A stretch of DNA of 64,000 nucleotides from Rhodanobacteraceae bacterium (GTDB lineage Bacteria > Pseudomonadota > Gammaproteobacteria > Xanthomonadales > Rhodanobacteraceae). The stretch lies in NCBI GenBank assembly GCA_004299555.1, contig SCQU01000010.1, positions 244,487-308,486 on the forward strand. Direction: 5' to 3'. Within the stretch, counting starts at the first letter, position 1, and each line of letters opens with the position of its first letter. Positions 20,071 through 29,450 of this stretch are shown one piece after another. Made by a program: the position numbers and the translations under genes. A model generated the notes under the pieces. That model did no database searches and had not been told where the DNA came from. It saw nothing but the letters and a program-made list of their open reading frames with translations.

Positions 20071-20484
20071 ATGAAACCACCGCCCCCCATTACGCTTTCG
20101 CGGCTGGACGTGGAACGCATCGAAAGGCTGCTGGAGGCGCCCGCGCTGCACGATTCACCGGTGGCCAGGCGCCTGCGCGCTGAAATCGACCGTGCCGCGA
20201 TCGTGGAGCCTGACGCCATGCCCAAGAATGTCGTCAGCATGAATTCGTCGGTCGATTGCGTGGACGAGTCCGGCGGCAGGCACCACACCCTGACGCTGGT
20301 GTACCCCAAGGACGCCGATGCCGATGCCGGGCGCATTTCCGTGCTCGCGCCGGTTGGCAGCGCGCTGCTCGGCCTGCGCGTGGGCCAGGCCATCGACTGG
20401 CCGAACCAGGGCGGGCGCGCCCTGCGGCTCAAGGTCACGGCCATCCACTACCAGCCGGAAGCCGCCGGCGACCTGCACCGCTGA
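20071..20484 (+). CDS. rnk: Regulator of nucleoside diphosphate kinase (Rnk)
   Basis: 137 residues, matching Rnk length. A short N-terminal helical hairpin (SRLDVERIERLLEAP) precedes a GreA/GreB-like C-terminal FKBP-type domain (TLTLVYPKDADA, then APVGSALLGLRVGQAIDWP). Rnk binds RNA polymerase in the secondary channel region without the Gre catalytic acidic tip. The ATG at 20071 lies one base past the oxyR stop, so both are probably on one transcript. Confidence 0.92.
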   Translation: MKPPPPITLSRLDVERIERLLEAPALHDSPVARRLRAEIDRAAIVEPDAMPKNVVSMNSSVDCVDESGGRHHTLTLVYPKDADADAGRISVLAPVGSALLGLRVGQAIDWPNQGGRALRLKVTAIHYQPEAAGDLHR

Positions 20485-20620
20485 TTGGCGCGGGCGCGGT
20501 GCTGGGGGGGCGGTCGATCATGGTCCGCATCTATCAATTGCATCGAATCAATCAATTGGATGCACGCGAAACCCGTGTGCTACGGTGGGTGTCCAACATT
20601 CAACAACGAGGAGATACACC

Positions 20621-21226
20621 ATGGCTGAAATCCTTGGCCCGCAGCAACTTGGCCCGCTTACCTGGCTGGTCGGCGACTGGGAAGGTAATGTCGGTGTCGA
20701 CGTGTCCTACCACAACAGTGACGATGTGACCGGCAAGACCGGCTACTTCGAGAAGGCCTGGTTCCATCCGATCCCAACCCAGCAGAACGGCAAGCAATTC
20801 CTGGACGGACTGAAGTACGGAATGGTCGCCTGGCGCCACGGTGAGGAAGCGCTCAACCCCTTCCACGACGAGGTCGGCTACCTGCTGTGGGACAAGCAGG
20901 AGGGCCAGATCATGCGCGCCGTGGTGTTCGGGCGCGGCATCGGCATGCTTGCCGGCGGCAGCGCCAAGCCGCGCGACAAGGAGCTGCACTTCGTGGCAAC
21001 GCCGGGCGACCCGAACTACGGCATCGTGCAGAACAAGTACCTGAGCAAGCGCGCGGAGCTGCGCGGTTTCGAGAGCACCTTCACGTTCAACGCCGACGGC
21101 ACGGTCAGCTACAAGCAAAAGCTGGTACTGAAGCTCGCGGCCCTCGGCGGCAAGGAAATGGATCACACCGACGAGAACACCCTGCACCTCGTCAAACGCA
21201 TCCATCCGAGTACGGAAAACACCTGA
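20621..21226 (+). CDS. Heme-binding beta-barrel (nitrobindin-like) protein
   Basis: 201 residues. GAGGAGA lies seven bases before the ATG at 20621. LGPLTWLVGDWEGNVGVD is the start of the nitrobindin/FABP-like barrel (GxWxGxG type motif), and alternating strands run to the end (YGMVAWRHGEEALNPFHDEV, LHLVKRIH). Nitrobindins are beta barrels that bind heme b through a histidine and react with nitric oxide; whether this longer proteobacterial branch binds heme is inferred. A strong intrinsic terminator follows at 21243. Confidence 0.82.
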   Translation: MAEILGPQQLGPLTWLVGDWEGNVGVDVSYHNSDDVTGKTGYFEKAWFHPIPTQQNGKQFLDGLKYGMVAWRHGEEALNPFHDEVGYLLWDKQEGQIMRAVVFGRGIGMLAGGSAKPRDKELHFVATPGDPNYGIVQNKYLSKRAELRGFESTFTFNADGTVSYKQKLVLKLAALGGKEMDHTDENTLHLVKRIHPSTENT

Positions 21227-21242
21227 GTTTGCAAGTCCCGGT

Positions 21243-21278
21243 GACAGGACGGGCCCGCCTCGCGCGGGCCTGTCTTTT
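21243..21278 (+). terminator. Intrinsic terminator between convergent genes
   Basis: GGCCCGC and GCGGGCC form the core of a hairpin, extended by flanking bases (GACAGG and CCTGTC can also pair), followed directly by CTTTT. It lies 17 bases past the nitrobindin-like stop and before the end of the convergent rhomboid gene, so it probably ends the plus-strand transcript. Confidence 0.75.
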
Positions 21279-21307
21279 GGGTGCGCTGGAAGGCCGCCGG
21301 GCGGACT

Positions 21308-21976
21308 TCAGCGGGTCAGGATGCGCTTGGGCTTGAGCGGCAGCTTGCCCAGCCAATACAACAGCAGCAGCACGCCGCCGACCGCACCGCCGAGGTGGGC
21401 AAAATGCGCGACACCGGACTCGTAGCCGCTGACGCCGAAGAACAGTTCAAGCAGGATGTAGCCGATGACGAATACCCACGCCGGCATCGGGATCGGCAGG
21501 AAGATCAGGAACATCTTCATCTTTGGATACATCATGCCAAACGCCACCAGCAACCCGAAGATGGCGCCCGAAGCGCCGATGGTCGGGTAAAACCCGTGCG
21601 TGAAAAACTGCGCGACCAAAAGATGCGTTACCGCCGCGGTGACAGCGCAAAAAAAGTAATAGAACGTGTAGTGCCTGGCCCCCAACAGGTGCTCGATCGG
21701 GCCGCCGAACATCCACAGCGCGAACATGTTGAAGCCAATGTGCATCCATCCGCCGTGCAGAAAGGCATAGGTGATGACCTGCCAGAAGTGAAACCCCACG
21801 GTGATGGGCATGCCGCCCGCGGTGTAGCCGGCAACCTGCGCCGGCCCGACCGGCCACAACGCGCCGTACGCGATAAGCAGTGGCTGTAGCGAGGGCACGA
21901 GCTCAAACAGGAAGACCACCACATTGGCGATCAGCAGGGCACGCGTGACGGGGGGCAAGTCGTACATTTCAATCAT
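21308..21976 (-). CDS. Rhomboid-family intramembrane serine protease
   Basis: 222 residues from an ATG at 21976. At least six hydrophobic helices. The catalytic serine is in GASGAIFG (Ser136) and the catalytic histidine in VAHFAHLGG. HGGWMHIGFNMFALW carries the conserved His-Asn oxyanion region. It would cleave single-pass membrane proteins within the membrane. The C-terminus is basic (KPKRI). The gene appears to be transcribed alone. Confidence 0.94.
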   Translation of the reverse strand: MIEMYDLPPVTRALLIANVVVFLFELVPSLQPLLIAYGALWPVGPAQVAGYTAGGMPITVGFHFWQVITYAFLHGGWMHIGFNMFALWMFGGPIEHLLGARHYTFYYFFCAVTAAVTHLLVAQFFTHGFYPTIGASGAIFGLLVAFGMMYPKMKMFLIFLPIPMPAWVFVIGYILLELFFGVSGYESGVAHFAHLGGAVGGVLLLLYWLGKLPLKPKRILTR

Positions 21977-22170
21977 GCGTCCAGGGCGAACGGCCAAGGG
22001 TAACCGCGTACGCGCGCAGCGTCATGGCCAGGGAGCGGCCGCCCGCAAAGCTGCCGCCGCCATCCCCGCGAACGCGCGGATGACGGTCTGCAGCGGCGCA
22101 TCGCCGCGGTTCAACCACCGCGCACCCTACGCGGACGGCGGTCACTGCCGCGCAAACGCGCATCCATGGA

Positions 22171-23616
22171 CTACGTCAGGTCCTTGCCGCTGGCCTGGGC
22201 GTGCGCGGCGACGACTGCCGCGACCACCTGCGACACCTTCTTGCCGGTCGGGATGTGCAGGAACTCGTTGGGGCCGTGGGCGTTGGAATGGGGCCCCAGC
22301 ACACCGGTAATCAGGAACTGCGCGCGCGGAAACTTTTCACCCAGCATGCCCATGAACGGAATGCTGCCGCCCTCTCCCATGTATGCGGCCGGCTCGCCAA
22401 AGGCGTCCTTCGAGGCCTGGTCGACCACGGTGCTCAGCCACTCCGAGAGCCGCGGTGCGTTCCAGCCACCGCCATCCTTTTCCAGCCTGAAGGTGACCTT
22501 GGCGCCGTAGGGCGGATCCGCCTCCAGCAAGCGCTTGACGTACTCGCCCGCCTGGTTGCCGTTGGCCGTCGGCGGCAGGCGCAGGCTCAACTTCAATGCG
22601 GTCAGCGGGCGCAATACGTTGCCCGCACTCTCCAGTGACGGCAGGCCATCGGCGCCGGTGATCGCAAGCTGGGGGCGCCAGGTGCGATTGAGGATCAATT
22701 CCACCCGGTCGCTGCTGACCGGATGCATGCCAGCGGTCCACGGAAACTTGTCGAATACCTCATCGCCAAGGATCTCGGCGCACTGCCTGGCCTGCTCGAG
22801 GCGCTCGGCCGGCACGTCCACGTACAACTCCCTGGGCACAATCGCACCCGTCACCGGGTCCTCCAGCCGCGACAACAGCTGGCGGACGATGCGGAAGGAA
22901 TCGGGCACCACACCCGAGGCATCGCCCGAATGCACGCCCTCGGTCAACACTTCGACCGTCAGCTCTCCGCCGGTCATGCCGCGCAGTGATGTGGTCAACC
23001 ACAGCTGGTCATAGTTGGCGCAGCCAGAATCCAGGCACACCACCAGCGATGGCTGGCCAATCCGCGGCGCCAGGTGGTCGACGTAGTACGGCAGGTCCGG
23101 GCTGCCCGATTCCTCGCAGGCTTCGATCATCACGACGCAACGCGCGTGCGGCGTACCCTGCTGGTGCAACGCGAGGAGCGCAGACAGCGCACCAAAGATC
23201 GCGTAACCATCGTCCGCACCGCCGCGCCCGTACAGACGGTCGCCCCGCAGCACCGGTGTCCACGGGCCCAGGCCTTCGCTCCAGCCGGTCATCTCCGGCT
23301 GCTTGTCCAGGTGGCCGTACAACAACACGCAGTCATCGGTGCGCGCGGCCGCGCCCAGCGCCGGCACGTCGATGAAGATCAGCGGCGTGCGGCCCGGCAG
23401 GCGCACCACCTCAAGCTTGGAGCCCGGGAGCGACGCCAGCTTTCCGCGTGCCCACTTTTCCAGCAAGGCCACGGCGGCATCCATGTGACCGTGCCGCACC
23501 CAGTCCTTGTCGAACATCGGCGACTTGTTGGGAATCTTGATGTATTCGGTGAGGTGCGGCACGACTTCGTCGTCCCACAACTTGCCGATGAAGGTACTGG
23601 CCTTGCTGGCATCCAT
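22171..23616 (-). CDS. M20-family dipeptidase/peptidase
   Basis: 481 residues from an ATG at 23616 with GAGGAG seven bases upstream (a GTG at 23622 is too close to that site). Metal ligands of M20 peptidases are visible: YGHLDKQP (His, Asp), GGADDGYA (bridging Asp), EACEESGS (catalytic Glu pair), CLDSG (Asp) and GPHSNAHGPNE (His). A lid/dimerisation domain interrupts the catalytic domain (residues about 215-375). It would hydrolyse di- or short peptides in the cytosol. The SET-domain gene is divergent. Confidence 0.94.
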   Translation of the reverse strand: MDASKASTFIGKLWDDEVVPHLTEYIKIPNKSPMFDKDWVRHGHMDAAVALLEKWARGKLASLPGSKLEVVRLPGRTPLIFIDVPALGAAARTDDCVLLYGHLDKQPEMTGWSEGLGPWTPVLRGDRLYGRGGADDGYAIFGALSALLALHQQGTPHARCVVMIEACEESGSPDLPYYVDHLAPRIGQPSLVVCLDSGCANYDQLWLTTSLRGMTGGELTVEVLTEGVHSGDASGVVPDSFRIVRQLLSRLEDPVTGAIVPRELYVDVPAERLEQARQCAEILGDEVFDKFPWTAGMHPVSSDRVELILNRTWRPQLAITGADGLPSLESAGNVLRPLTALKLSLRLPPTANGNQAGEYVKRLLEADPPYGAKVTFRLEKDGGGWNAPRLSEWLSTVVDQASKDAFGEPAAYMGEGGSIPFMGMLGEKFPRAQFLITGVLGPHSNAHGPNEFLHIPTGKKVSQVVAAVVAAHAQASGKDLT

Positions 23617-23740
23617 GAACACGCTCCTCGAAACGATCAGTGCGCCAGTGTATCAGCGGCCGCCAGATCACTTCCCAGGGCCACGCCCGCCGCGCGCTTA
23701 CCGACTACACTGGCGAGCTTTCCGGAGTCGCCCTGCCGCC

Positions 23741-24202
23741 GTGATCCTGACCCGCTATCGCATCGCCGCGTCCGCCATCCCGGGCGCGGGCAAGGGGTTG
23801 TTCCTCGATGACGCCTTGCCGAAGGGCCACGTCGCCGTCGCCCCCGACCGCATCGATGCGACCTGGTCCTTCGCAGAGATCGTTGCCGATCCAGCACGCG
23901 CCGCCCTGATGTACAGCTCCGTGCGCTGGTTCGAAGACCGTTTCACCCTGTCACCGGACTGGCCGGATGAATGCTTCGTCAACCACAGCTTCGAGCCGAC
24001 CGGGCTGTGGGTGCTGGGCTTCATTTTTGCTGCACGCGACCTTGCGGCCGGCGACGAGCTGACGGTGGACTACCGCCACCTGCTGGCGCCAGGACAGGAG
24101 GAAGCATTCCATGACGCACTCACGGGCGAACCCATCATCGGCTACGCCTGGAAAGACAGCCTGCGGCAAGGACTGGATGCCCTGCGCGCACTGCTTGACT
24201 GA
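23741..24202 (+). CDS. SET-domain protein
   Basis: 153 residues from a GTG at 23741, the only possible start in frame near the domain edge; ribosome binding is weak. It spans one SET fold: GAGKGLFLDDALPKGHV, CFVNHSFEP (the NHS knot motif, without the usual following cysteine), and GDELTVDYRHLL. Bacterial SET proteins methylate lysines on ribosomal or other proteins in some cases; the substrate here is unknown. The gene is followed after 21 bases by the HutD/Ves gene. Confidence 0.82.
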   Translation: MILTRYRIAASAIPGAGKGLFLDDALPKGHVAVAPDRIDATWSFAEIVADPARAALMYSSVRWFEDRFTLSPDWPDECFVNHSFEPTGLWVLGFIFAARDLAAGDELTVDYRHLLAPGQEEAFHDALTGEPIIGYAWKDSLRQGLDALRALLD

Positions 24203-24223
24203 CCGGCCCGCGTACCGCCACCC

Positions 24224-24796
24224 ATGCCCGGCCTGAAACTCATTCCACGCTCGACCCAGCGCGACGAACCCTGGGCCAACGGCGCCGGCACCACCACCGT
24301 CATCTTCCGCGAGCCTGACAGCGCGCAGTGGCGTATTCGCGTCAGCGTGGCGAAGGTCGAAACGGCTGGCCCCTTCTCGGAACTGGCCGCGACACGCCGT
24401 ACGCTGGTACCGCTGGATGCTGCCATCACGCTGCGCTTTCCAGACGGGCGCGAGCTGCACGCCGTGCGCCTTGGCCGCCTGCTGTTCGATGGCGTCCCCG
24501 CGCCGACGGGCCTGCTGCCGGAAGGCCCGACGCGCGATTTCAACCTGATGTTGCGCGGCCGCGCGCGCGGTGAAGCGCTGCCGCGCACACTGGTCGACCG
24601 CATGCTTTTGCCGCCGGAAGCCGGCACGCGCTGGCTGGTGTACCTGGACTCGGGCCACGCCACGCTCCGTGCCGGCGATGCGGCGCCCGCGCCACTTGCC
24701 GCCGGCGACGCCGCCATCGTCATTCCGGACGCCGGCTCGGGCCGAGTCGTCCTGGCCGGCGCAGGCGAAATCGTGCTCGTCAAGTTGTACGCTTGA
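24224..24796 (+). CDS. HutD/Ves-family cupin-like protein
   Basis: 190 residues. LIPRSTQRDEPWANGAGTT is the family start (W-N-G-G-T type), followed by IRVSVAKVETAGPFSELA and a double-stranded beta-helix to the end (LVKLYA). HutD sits in histidine-utilisation operons in pseudomonads and Ves is cold-expressed in E. coli; neither context occurs here. It lies between the SET gene and the two-component genes on the same strand, 28 bases before the response regulator, so it may be co-transcribed with them. Confidence 0.87.
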   Translation: MPGLKLIPRSTQRDEPWANGAGTTTVIFREPDSAQWRIRVSVAKVETAGPFSELAATRRTLVPLDAAITLRFPDGRELHAVRLGRLLFDGVPAPTGLLPEGPTRDFNLMLRGRARGEALPRTLVDRMLLPPEAGTRWLVYLDSGHATLRAGDAAPAPLAAGDAAIVIPDAGSGRVVLAGAGEIVLVKLYA

Positions 24797-24824
24797 CGCC
24801 CCAACCCCACGGGCAGAACCCTCG

Positions 24825-25499
24825 ATGCGGATCCTGGTTGTCGAAGACGATGCGGCAATCGCGGATGCAGTATGCAGCTCGCTCATGCAGGCCGGTCACG
24901 CCGTGGATCACCTGGATGATGGCAGAAAGGCGATTGCAGCGCTGCAGGAACACGCGTTCGCACTGGTGGTGCTCGATCTTGGCCTGCCCGGCGAGGAAGG
25001 CGGCGAAGTCCTGCGCCGCCTGCGCGCGGCCCACGATGGCGTGCCGGTGCTCATCATCACCGCCCGCGAAGAGGTCGACCTGCGCGTACGCACGCTCGAT
25101 CTCGGCGCCGACGATTACCTCGTGAAGCCCTTCAGCCTGGCGGAATTCGACGCGCGCGTACGCGCGCTGCTCCGGCGGCAAAGCAACCTCGGCGTGCCGA
25201 TTTTGCAGCTGGGCGAGCTGTCGATCGACCTTGCCGGACGCCGCGCCACGCGCGCCGGGCGGACGCTTGACCTCAGCGCACGCGAATTTGCCTTGCTGGA
25301 AGTTCTGGCCTCGCGCCGCAACCGCGTCACGCCGCGCGAGCACGTCATCGAAGCCCTGTGTACCTGGAACGCCACACTGACCGACAACGGCTTGGATATC
25401 GCAGTCCACCGCCTGCGCCGCAAGCTCGAGGGAACCGGTGTGCTGCTGCGCACCGTGCGCGGGCTCGGCTACATGCTCGAGGCCGACGATGGTCCGTAA
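24825..25499 (+). CDS. OmpR-family response regulator (TctD/QseB-like)
   Basis: 224 residues. Receiver domain with Asp51 (VVLDLGLPG), the acidic pair in VVEDDA and Lys101 (YLVKPF). A winged-helix DNA-binding domain follows (residues about 130-220: LDLSAREFALLEVL, then IAVHRLRRKLEG). The last 11 bases overlap the start of the kinase gene, a standard pairing. No transporter of the Tct type is nearby, so the signal cannot be guessed from context. Confidence 0.94.
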   Translation: MRILVVEDDAAIADAVCSSLMQAGHAVDHLDDGRKAIAALQEHAFALVVLDLGLPGEEGGEVLRRLRAAHDGVPVLIITAREEVDLRVRTLDLGADDYLVKPFSLAEFDARVRALLRRQSNLGVPILQLGELSIDLAGRRATRAGRTLDLSAREFALLEVLASRRNRVTPREHVIEALCTWNATLTDNGLDIAVHRLRRKLEGTGVLLRTVRGLGYMLEADDGP

Positions 25500-26874
25500 T
25501 TCCAGCCTGCGCCGGCGCCTGCTGCTGTTCGTATCGGTACCGCTGCTGGCGGTACTGGTGTGCGGCGGCATCGTCAACTACGTCATCGGCCTGCATTACG
25601 CCAACAAGGTCTACGACCGCTGGCTGCTGGACAGCGCCGAGGCCATCGGTGACCTGGTAAACAGCGACGCCGGACGCAACGAGCTCAGCGACCAGGCGCG
25701 CATCCTGTTGCAATTTTCCGTCAAGGAGCGCAATGAATTCGCGGTACGCAGCCAGCACTACGGCGTGCTCGCCGGCGATGATGCCCTGCCCCAGCCCAAC
25801 CCACGCTCAAGATCCAGCGGGCCGGTATTCACCCGCTTCCGCGACCACGGCCAGCCCATGCGGATGGCCTCGGTGTTTTTGGCCAACAAGGCCGACCCCG
25901 GCGACATGCTGGTCATTTCGACCGCGGAAACCGTCAACAAGCGGCGCGCCCTGGCCCGCGAACTGCTGATGTCCACGGTACCGATCGAGCTGCTGCTGAT
26001 CGCGGTGGCCATGACGCTGGTGTGGCTTGGCATCAACCGTGGCCTGCGCGTGCTCGACCCGCTCGCGCACGAAATCCGCTCGCGCGAAGCTGGCGACCTG
26101 TCGCCGCTGCGCACCATCGATGCCCCGCTGGAAGTGCAGCCGCTGGTGGCGACGATCGACGCCCTGCTCGGGCGCCTGGATCGCATGATGCGGCAGCAAC
26201 AGCGCTTCATTGCGGACGCCGCGCACCAGTTGCGCACGCCGCTGGCCGGACTGCGCCTGCAGGCCGAGCGCGCGCTGGCCGACCCCAGCCCCGCAACGAT
26301 CCACGACGCCCTGCTCCACGTCGAACGCCTGTCGGCCGGCACCGCACGCGCGGCAGGGCAGCTGCTGGCGCTGGCCCGCGCCCAGGCACCCGATGAATCG
26401 CTCGGCCTTACCGCACCGCTTGACCTTGCCCAGCTGGTGCGTGATGAAGTGGCCGCGCGCGTGCCCAACGCAGTCGCCCACGGCATCGACCTTGGCTACC
26501 GCGGCCCGGAACACGGCGCCACGGTCATCGGTGACGGCGTACTGCTGCGCGAACTGCTGGGCAACCTGATCGACAACGCCTCGCGGTACGGCAGCCATGG
26601 CAGGGCCATGATCACGGTTGAGCTGCAGGCAGATCGCACGGCTGGCTGCATCCTGAGCGTGCAGGACAACGGCCCCGGCGTCGCGCCGGAACTGATTCCA
26701 CGGCTGGGTGAGCGTTTCTTCCGCGCGGTGGGCAGCGGGCACGAGGGCACCGGACTCGGCCTTGCGATCGTCCGCGAAATCGCCGAACGCCACGGTGCCG
26801 AACTGACTTTCTCCAACCACACCGACCCGCACGGCCTGCGGGTCGAGATCCACTTCCCGCCAGCCGCCGTCTGA
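25489..26874 (+). CDS. Two-component sensor histidine kinase (2CSK-type sensor)
   Basis: 461 residues. Membrane helices at about 11-33 and 159-181 enclose a periplasmic region of about 125 residues. HAMP-like linker, then His246 in the H box (AAHQLRTPLAGL), N box (LLGNLIDNASRYG), G1 (DNGPGV) and G2 (GTGLGLAIV). The arrangement is that of the TctE/QseC group. It autophosphorylates and passes the phosphate to the regulator encoded just upstream with an 11-base gene overlap. Confidence 0.95.
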   Translation: MVRNSSLRRRLLLFVSVPLLAVLVCGGIVNYVIGLHYANKVYDRWLLDSAEAIGDLVNSDAGRNELSDQARILLQFSVKERNEFAVRSQHYGVLAGDDALPQPNPRSRSSGPVFTRFRDHGQPMRMASVFLANKADPGDMLVISTAETVNKRRALARELLMSTVPIELLLIAVAMTLVWLGINRGLRVLDPLAHEIRSREAGDLSPLRTIDAPLEVQPLVATIDALLGRLDRMMRQQQRFIADAAHQLRTPLAGLRLQAERALADPSPATIHDALLHVERLSAGTARAAGQLLALARAQAPDESLGLTAPLDLAQLVRDEVAARVPNAVAHGIDLGYRGPEHGATVIGDGVLLRELLGNLIDNASRYGSHGRAMITVELQADRTAGCILSVQDNGPGVAPELIPRLGERFFRAVGSGHEGTGLGLAIVREIAERHGAELTFSNHTDPHGLRVEIHFPPAAV

Positions 26875-26971
26875 TCGGCGGGCAATCGCAAATCGGCAAC
26901 GGTGGTGGCCCGCCAAGACGGCCATCACGGACGCTTCTGCGGAAACCACCTTTCATCGGAGCGGCCGACGA

Positions 26972-27082
26972 ATGCGCCAGTGCAAGAACTGCCGGGACCC
27001 ATCGACGATCCACTGTCCACGGTGCGGTACCTTGGACGCGATTTCCAAAACCTGCTCGTCATGCATTGGATGTGACGGCTAG
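26972..27082 (+). CDS. Tiny three-CxxC protein (36 residues)
   Basis: ATG at 26972, TAG at 27080-27082. The 36-residue product has seven cysteines in three CxxC pairs plus one: CKNC at residues 4-7, CPRC at 15-18, and CSSCIGC at 28-34. It reads as a compact zinc-ribbon or metal-binding peptide. A CGGAG lies about 11 bases upstream of the start, a little far for a ribosome binding site. It sits between the sensor kinase and the convergent permease gene. Length is below usual gene-calling limits. No family recognised. Confidence 0.45.
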   Translation: MRQCKNCRDPSTIHCPRCGTLDAISKTCSSCIGCDG

Positions 27083-27100
27083 CTTGCGCCATCGGGGCAC

Positions 27101-28270
27101 TCAACGCCCGACTACCTGAGCAAACCACTCCCACCCCGGCAACCGTTCGGCAATCAACTTCAGGCACACCAGCATGGGTGTGGCCAGCAAGACGCCCGGA
27201 AGACCCCACATCCAGCCCCAGAGCAGTAACCATACGAGAACCGCAACCGGGGACAATTGCAATCGATGGCCCATGATCATTGGTGTAATCACGCTGCCTT
27301 CTATCGCCGCGATTACCACAAAGCATGCCGCCGGCGCCAGCGCCTGCAACGGCGCATCGAAGTGCAGCAACCCGATTACCACCAGGAGCAGCGTAGTCGT
27401 GATTGCGCCCACATACGGGACGTAATTGAGCAACGTGGCCACGCCGCCCCACAGCAACGGATTGGGCATCTTGAGCGACCACAACACCGTGGCGGTCAAC
27501 GCACCGAGGCACACGTTTATCATCGTGACCGTGAGCAGATAGCGCGACACCTCGACTTGAATATTCCGTATCAGATGTACGGCGATTCGCCGGTAGCTGA
27601 ATCCTGGATAGGCGGTTACCAGGCGCGAGCGCATCCGGTCGCCGTAGGTCAGGAAAAACAACGCCAGCAATACGACGGTCATCGTCGCCGCCAAAGCGCG
27701 CGGTGCGGTTTGCAACAAGTCGCCAAGCGAAAACCCGCCCGTCGCGGTTTTTTGCGTAGAAGAGCCTGCACCGCCGCCGATGTCCGCCAACGATTTCGCG
27801 GCCGCATGACTGGCGTCGGCAACCGGCTGGGTTATGCGCCTGAGCTTGTAGCCGATTTCGTTGCCGATGGTAGGTGCCTGCCGAAGCCAGTGCGTAGCAG
27901 GTGTACTCAACGCGCTGATACCGGCGGCAATCACCGCGCACAACGCGAACAGCACCAGCAAACTGCCGAGCGCGCGTGGTACGTACAGCCGGTGCAGTCC
28001 CGCCACGATTGGGTTGAGGCCAAGCGCGACAAATACGGCCAGCACCAGTGGTACCAGCAGCGAGCTGGCGAACATCAACGTTGCCCCGACCGCGAGCACC
28101 GTCAGGATACGCAGCGGCAGATGCAGCGCACGAAGCCGCCGAACGCGGTGGCGCTGGAGTGCACTGGCGTTGCGCCTACGCTGTTCGCCGCTCAGCAACA
28201 GGCTCGATGGCGCAAGCAAATGCCCCCTCAGTACGATACGCGGCTTACTGGGGGGCATTGACGGCGGCAT
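27101..28270 (-). CDS. AI-2E family transporter (PerM-like permease)
   Basis: 389 residues from an ATG at 28270 with GGAGAG seven bases upstream. After a basic N-terminus, pairs of helices (residues about 55-125), a long soluble loop, and a C-terminal block of helices (WGGVATLLNYVPYVG, ITPMIMGHRLQLSPVAV, GLPGVLLATPML) match the family. Members export varied solutes or act in sodium/proton exchange; autoinducer-2 transport is proven for very few. It is the last gene of the one-directional minus-strand series 28270-33947. Confidence 0.92.
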   Translation of the reverse strand: MPPSMPPSKPRIVLRGHLLAPSSLLLSGEQRRRNASALQRHRVRRLRALHLPLRILTVLAVGATLMFASSLLVPLVLAVFVALGLNPIVAGLHRLYVPRALGSLLVLFALCAVIAAGISALSTPATHWLRQAPTIGNEIGYKLRRITQPVADASHAAAKSLADIGGGAGSSTQKTATGGFSLGDLLQTAPRALAATMTVVLLALFFLTYGDRMRSRLVTAYPGFSYRRIAVHLIRNIQVEVSRYLLTVTMINVCLGALTATVLWSLKMPNPLLWGGVATLLNYVPYVGAITTTLLLVVIGLLHFDAPLQALAPAACFVVIAAIEGSVITPMIMGHRLQLSPVAVLVWLLLWGWMWGLPGVLLATPMLVCLKLIAERLPGWEWFAQVVGR

Positions 28271-28699
28271 GTGGGCACTCTCCAACTTCGTGGCCCCGAG
28301 TTCATACGGTCAGCTGCCGGTGCCGATGGGACATTGACTTTTTGTAGGTTGATTTGCCGAATCCGCACAGGCCCTGCCTCAAACTACCGGTTGCCTGGAT
28401 CGCCACGGACTGCGCATGCCGATGCCGGTCAACCGGATGGTTGGCAGGTGGGGCAATTTCCGACCGGCGACAACACCCAGCGACTGGCCCTGCGGATGCT
28501 TGACGTCCAGGGCCGATCAGCCTGGACTCGAACAGAAACCGGGATGAAAGAAATCTGCTGTGGGCCACGGTGTGATCCATGGGGCCGCATGCCGCGCGAG
28601 GTCAGCCGTAAACCTGGTGTTCGCAAAGGCTGGCGGCGGCGACATCGCGCGGGGCGCCGAAGGAACGGCGCTGGCCGCGCGGCGATTCGCGGCTCGGGG
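28271..28699. other. Intergenic region, no gene seen
   Basis: About 430 bases between the permease and the exported protein. Open frames on both strands have no codon bias or family likeness. It may hold the permease promoter. No clear hairpin with a T run was found. Confidence 0.5.
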
Positions 28700-29167
28700 T
28701 TACTCCGCGGCTTTGATCGTGAATCCGGAGAAGCCAACACCGATGTTCCAGCCGGTACCATGACCGCTGATGGCGAGGGATATGTTGCCCTTGGTCATTA
28801 CCGACGCATTCGCAGTTTCGCCTGCGCCAGCGTGCGCGGAGGCGCGCGCGTAACTGCCGAGCACCTGGTGGATGTTGGTGACGTCGGTGAAGGCACCGTG
28901 TCCATCATCGATCCTGTATTTGCCGACAGTGAGACCGCCACCCTTGGCGCTCAGGGTGACCGGCATGGTTTGGCCATTGTCACAGGTGACCGTGCCGGAA
29001 CCGCTGGCGGTTTTGTAGATTGCCGACCAGCCGTGGAGCGTGAAGGTCATGTGGCAGTCCACGTCTCCGGCGCCGGTGTCGTTTGCGGCCAGTGCGCCGA
29101 GAGCGAGCGAGAGCAGGCCGATGCCGAGTGCCGCCGCCATTGAAACAACGAGTCCTTTGGTACGCAT
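28700..29167 (-). CDS. Exported hypothetical protein
   Basis: 155 residues from an ATG at 29167 behind GGAGATTC. A signal peptide (MRTKGLVVSMAAALGIGLLS) should be cut after residue 27 (ALAA). The mature part is a Gly/Thr-rich beta protein with two cysteines (DVDCHM and TVTCDN) that may form a disulfide, and ends in GTGWNIGVGFSGFTIK. I do not recognise the family with certainty. It belongs to a cluster of stress-type small proteins on the same strand. Confidence 0.7.
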   Translation of the reverse strand: MRTKGLVVSMAAALGIGLLSLALGALAANDTGAGDVDCHMTFTLHGWSAIYKTASGSGTVTCDNGQTMPVTLSAKGGGLTVGKYRIDDGHGAFTDVTNIHQVLGSYARASAHAGAGETANASVMTKGNISLAISGHGTGWNIGVGFSGFTIKAAE

Positions 29168-29249
29168 GGTGAATCTCCTGAAGATGATTGAGCGTGCAGT
29201 GGGGGAAGTTCCGCGGAGCATCGAGGTAACGAAGCCGCGATCAGGGCTT

Positions 29250-29450
29250 TCAGTCGATGTCGTCGTTCCGTTTGTCTGCGGCATTGCGCAGTTGGTCCGC
29301 GGTCTGGCCTATGTGTTTTTGCACCTTGCCCGCGTTCTTCTCGAAATTGCCCGCGACCTCCTTGCTCTTGTCGCCAGTCACCCAGCCGGACACTTCCTTG
29401 ATCGTGCCCTTGATTTCGCGGTGGGTGCCTTGTTTCCGGTTCTGATCCAT
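29250..29450 (-). CDS. CsbD-family stress protein
   Basis: 66 residues from an ATG at 29450. MDQNRKQGTHREIKGTIKE, then GWVTGDKSKEVAGN, and KVQKHIGQTADQ are the CsbD repeat pattern, a four-helix bundle rich in Lys and Gln. CsbD-like proteins are strongly induced by general stress in many bacteria; the molecular role is unknown. The longer open frame upstream to 30020 is not coding. Confidence 0.92.
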   Translation of the reverse strand: MDQNRKQGTHREIKGTIKEVSGWVTGDKSKEVAGNFEKNAGKVQKHIGQTADQLRNAADKRNDDID

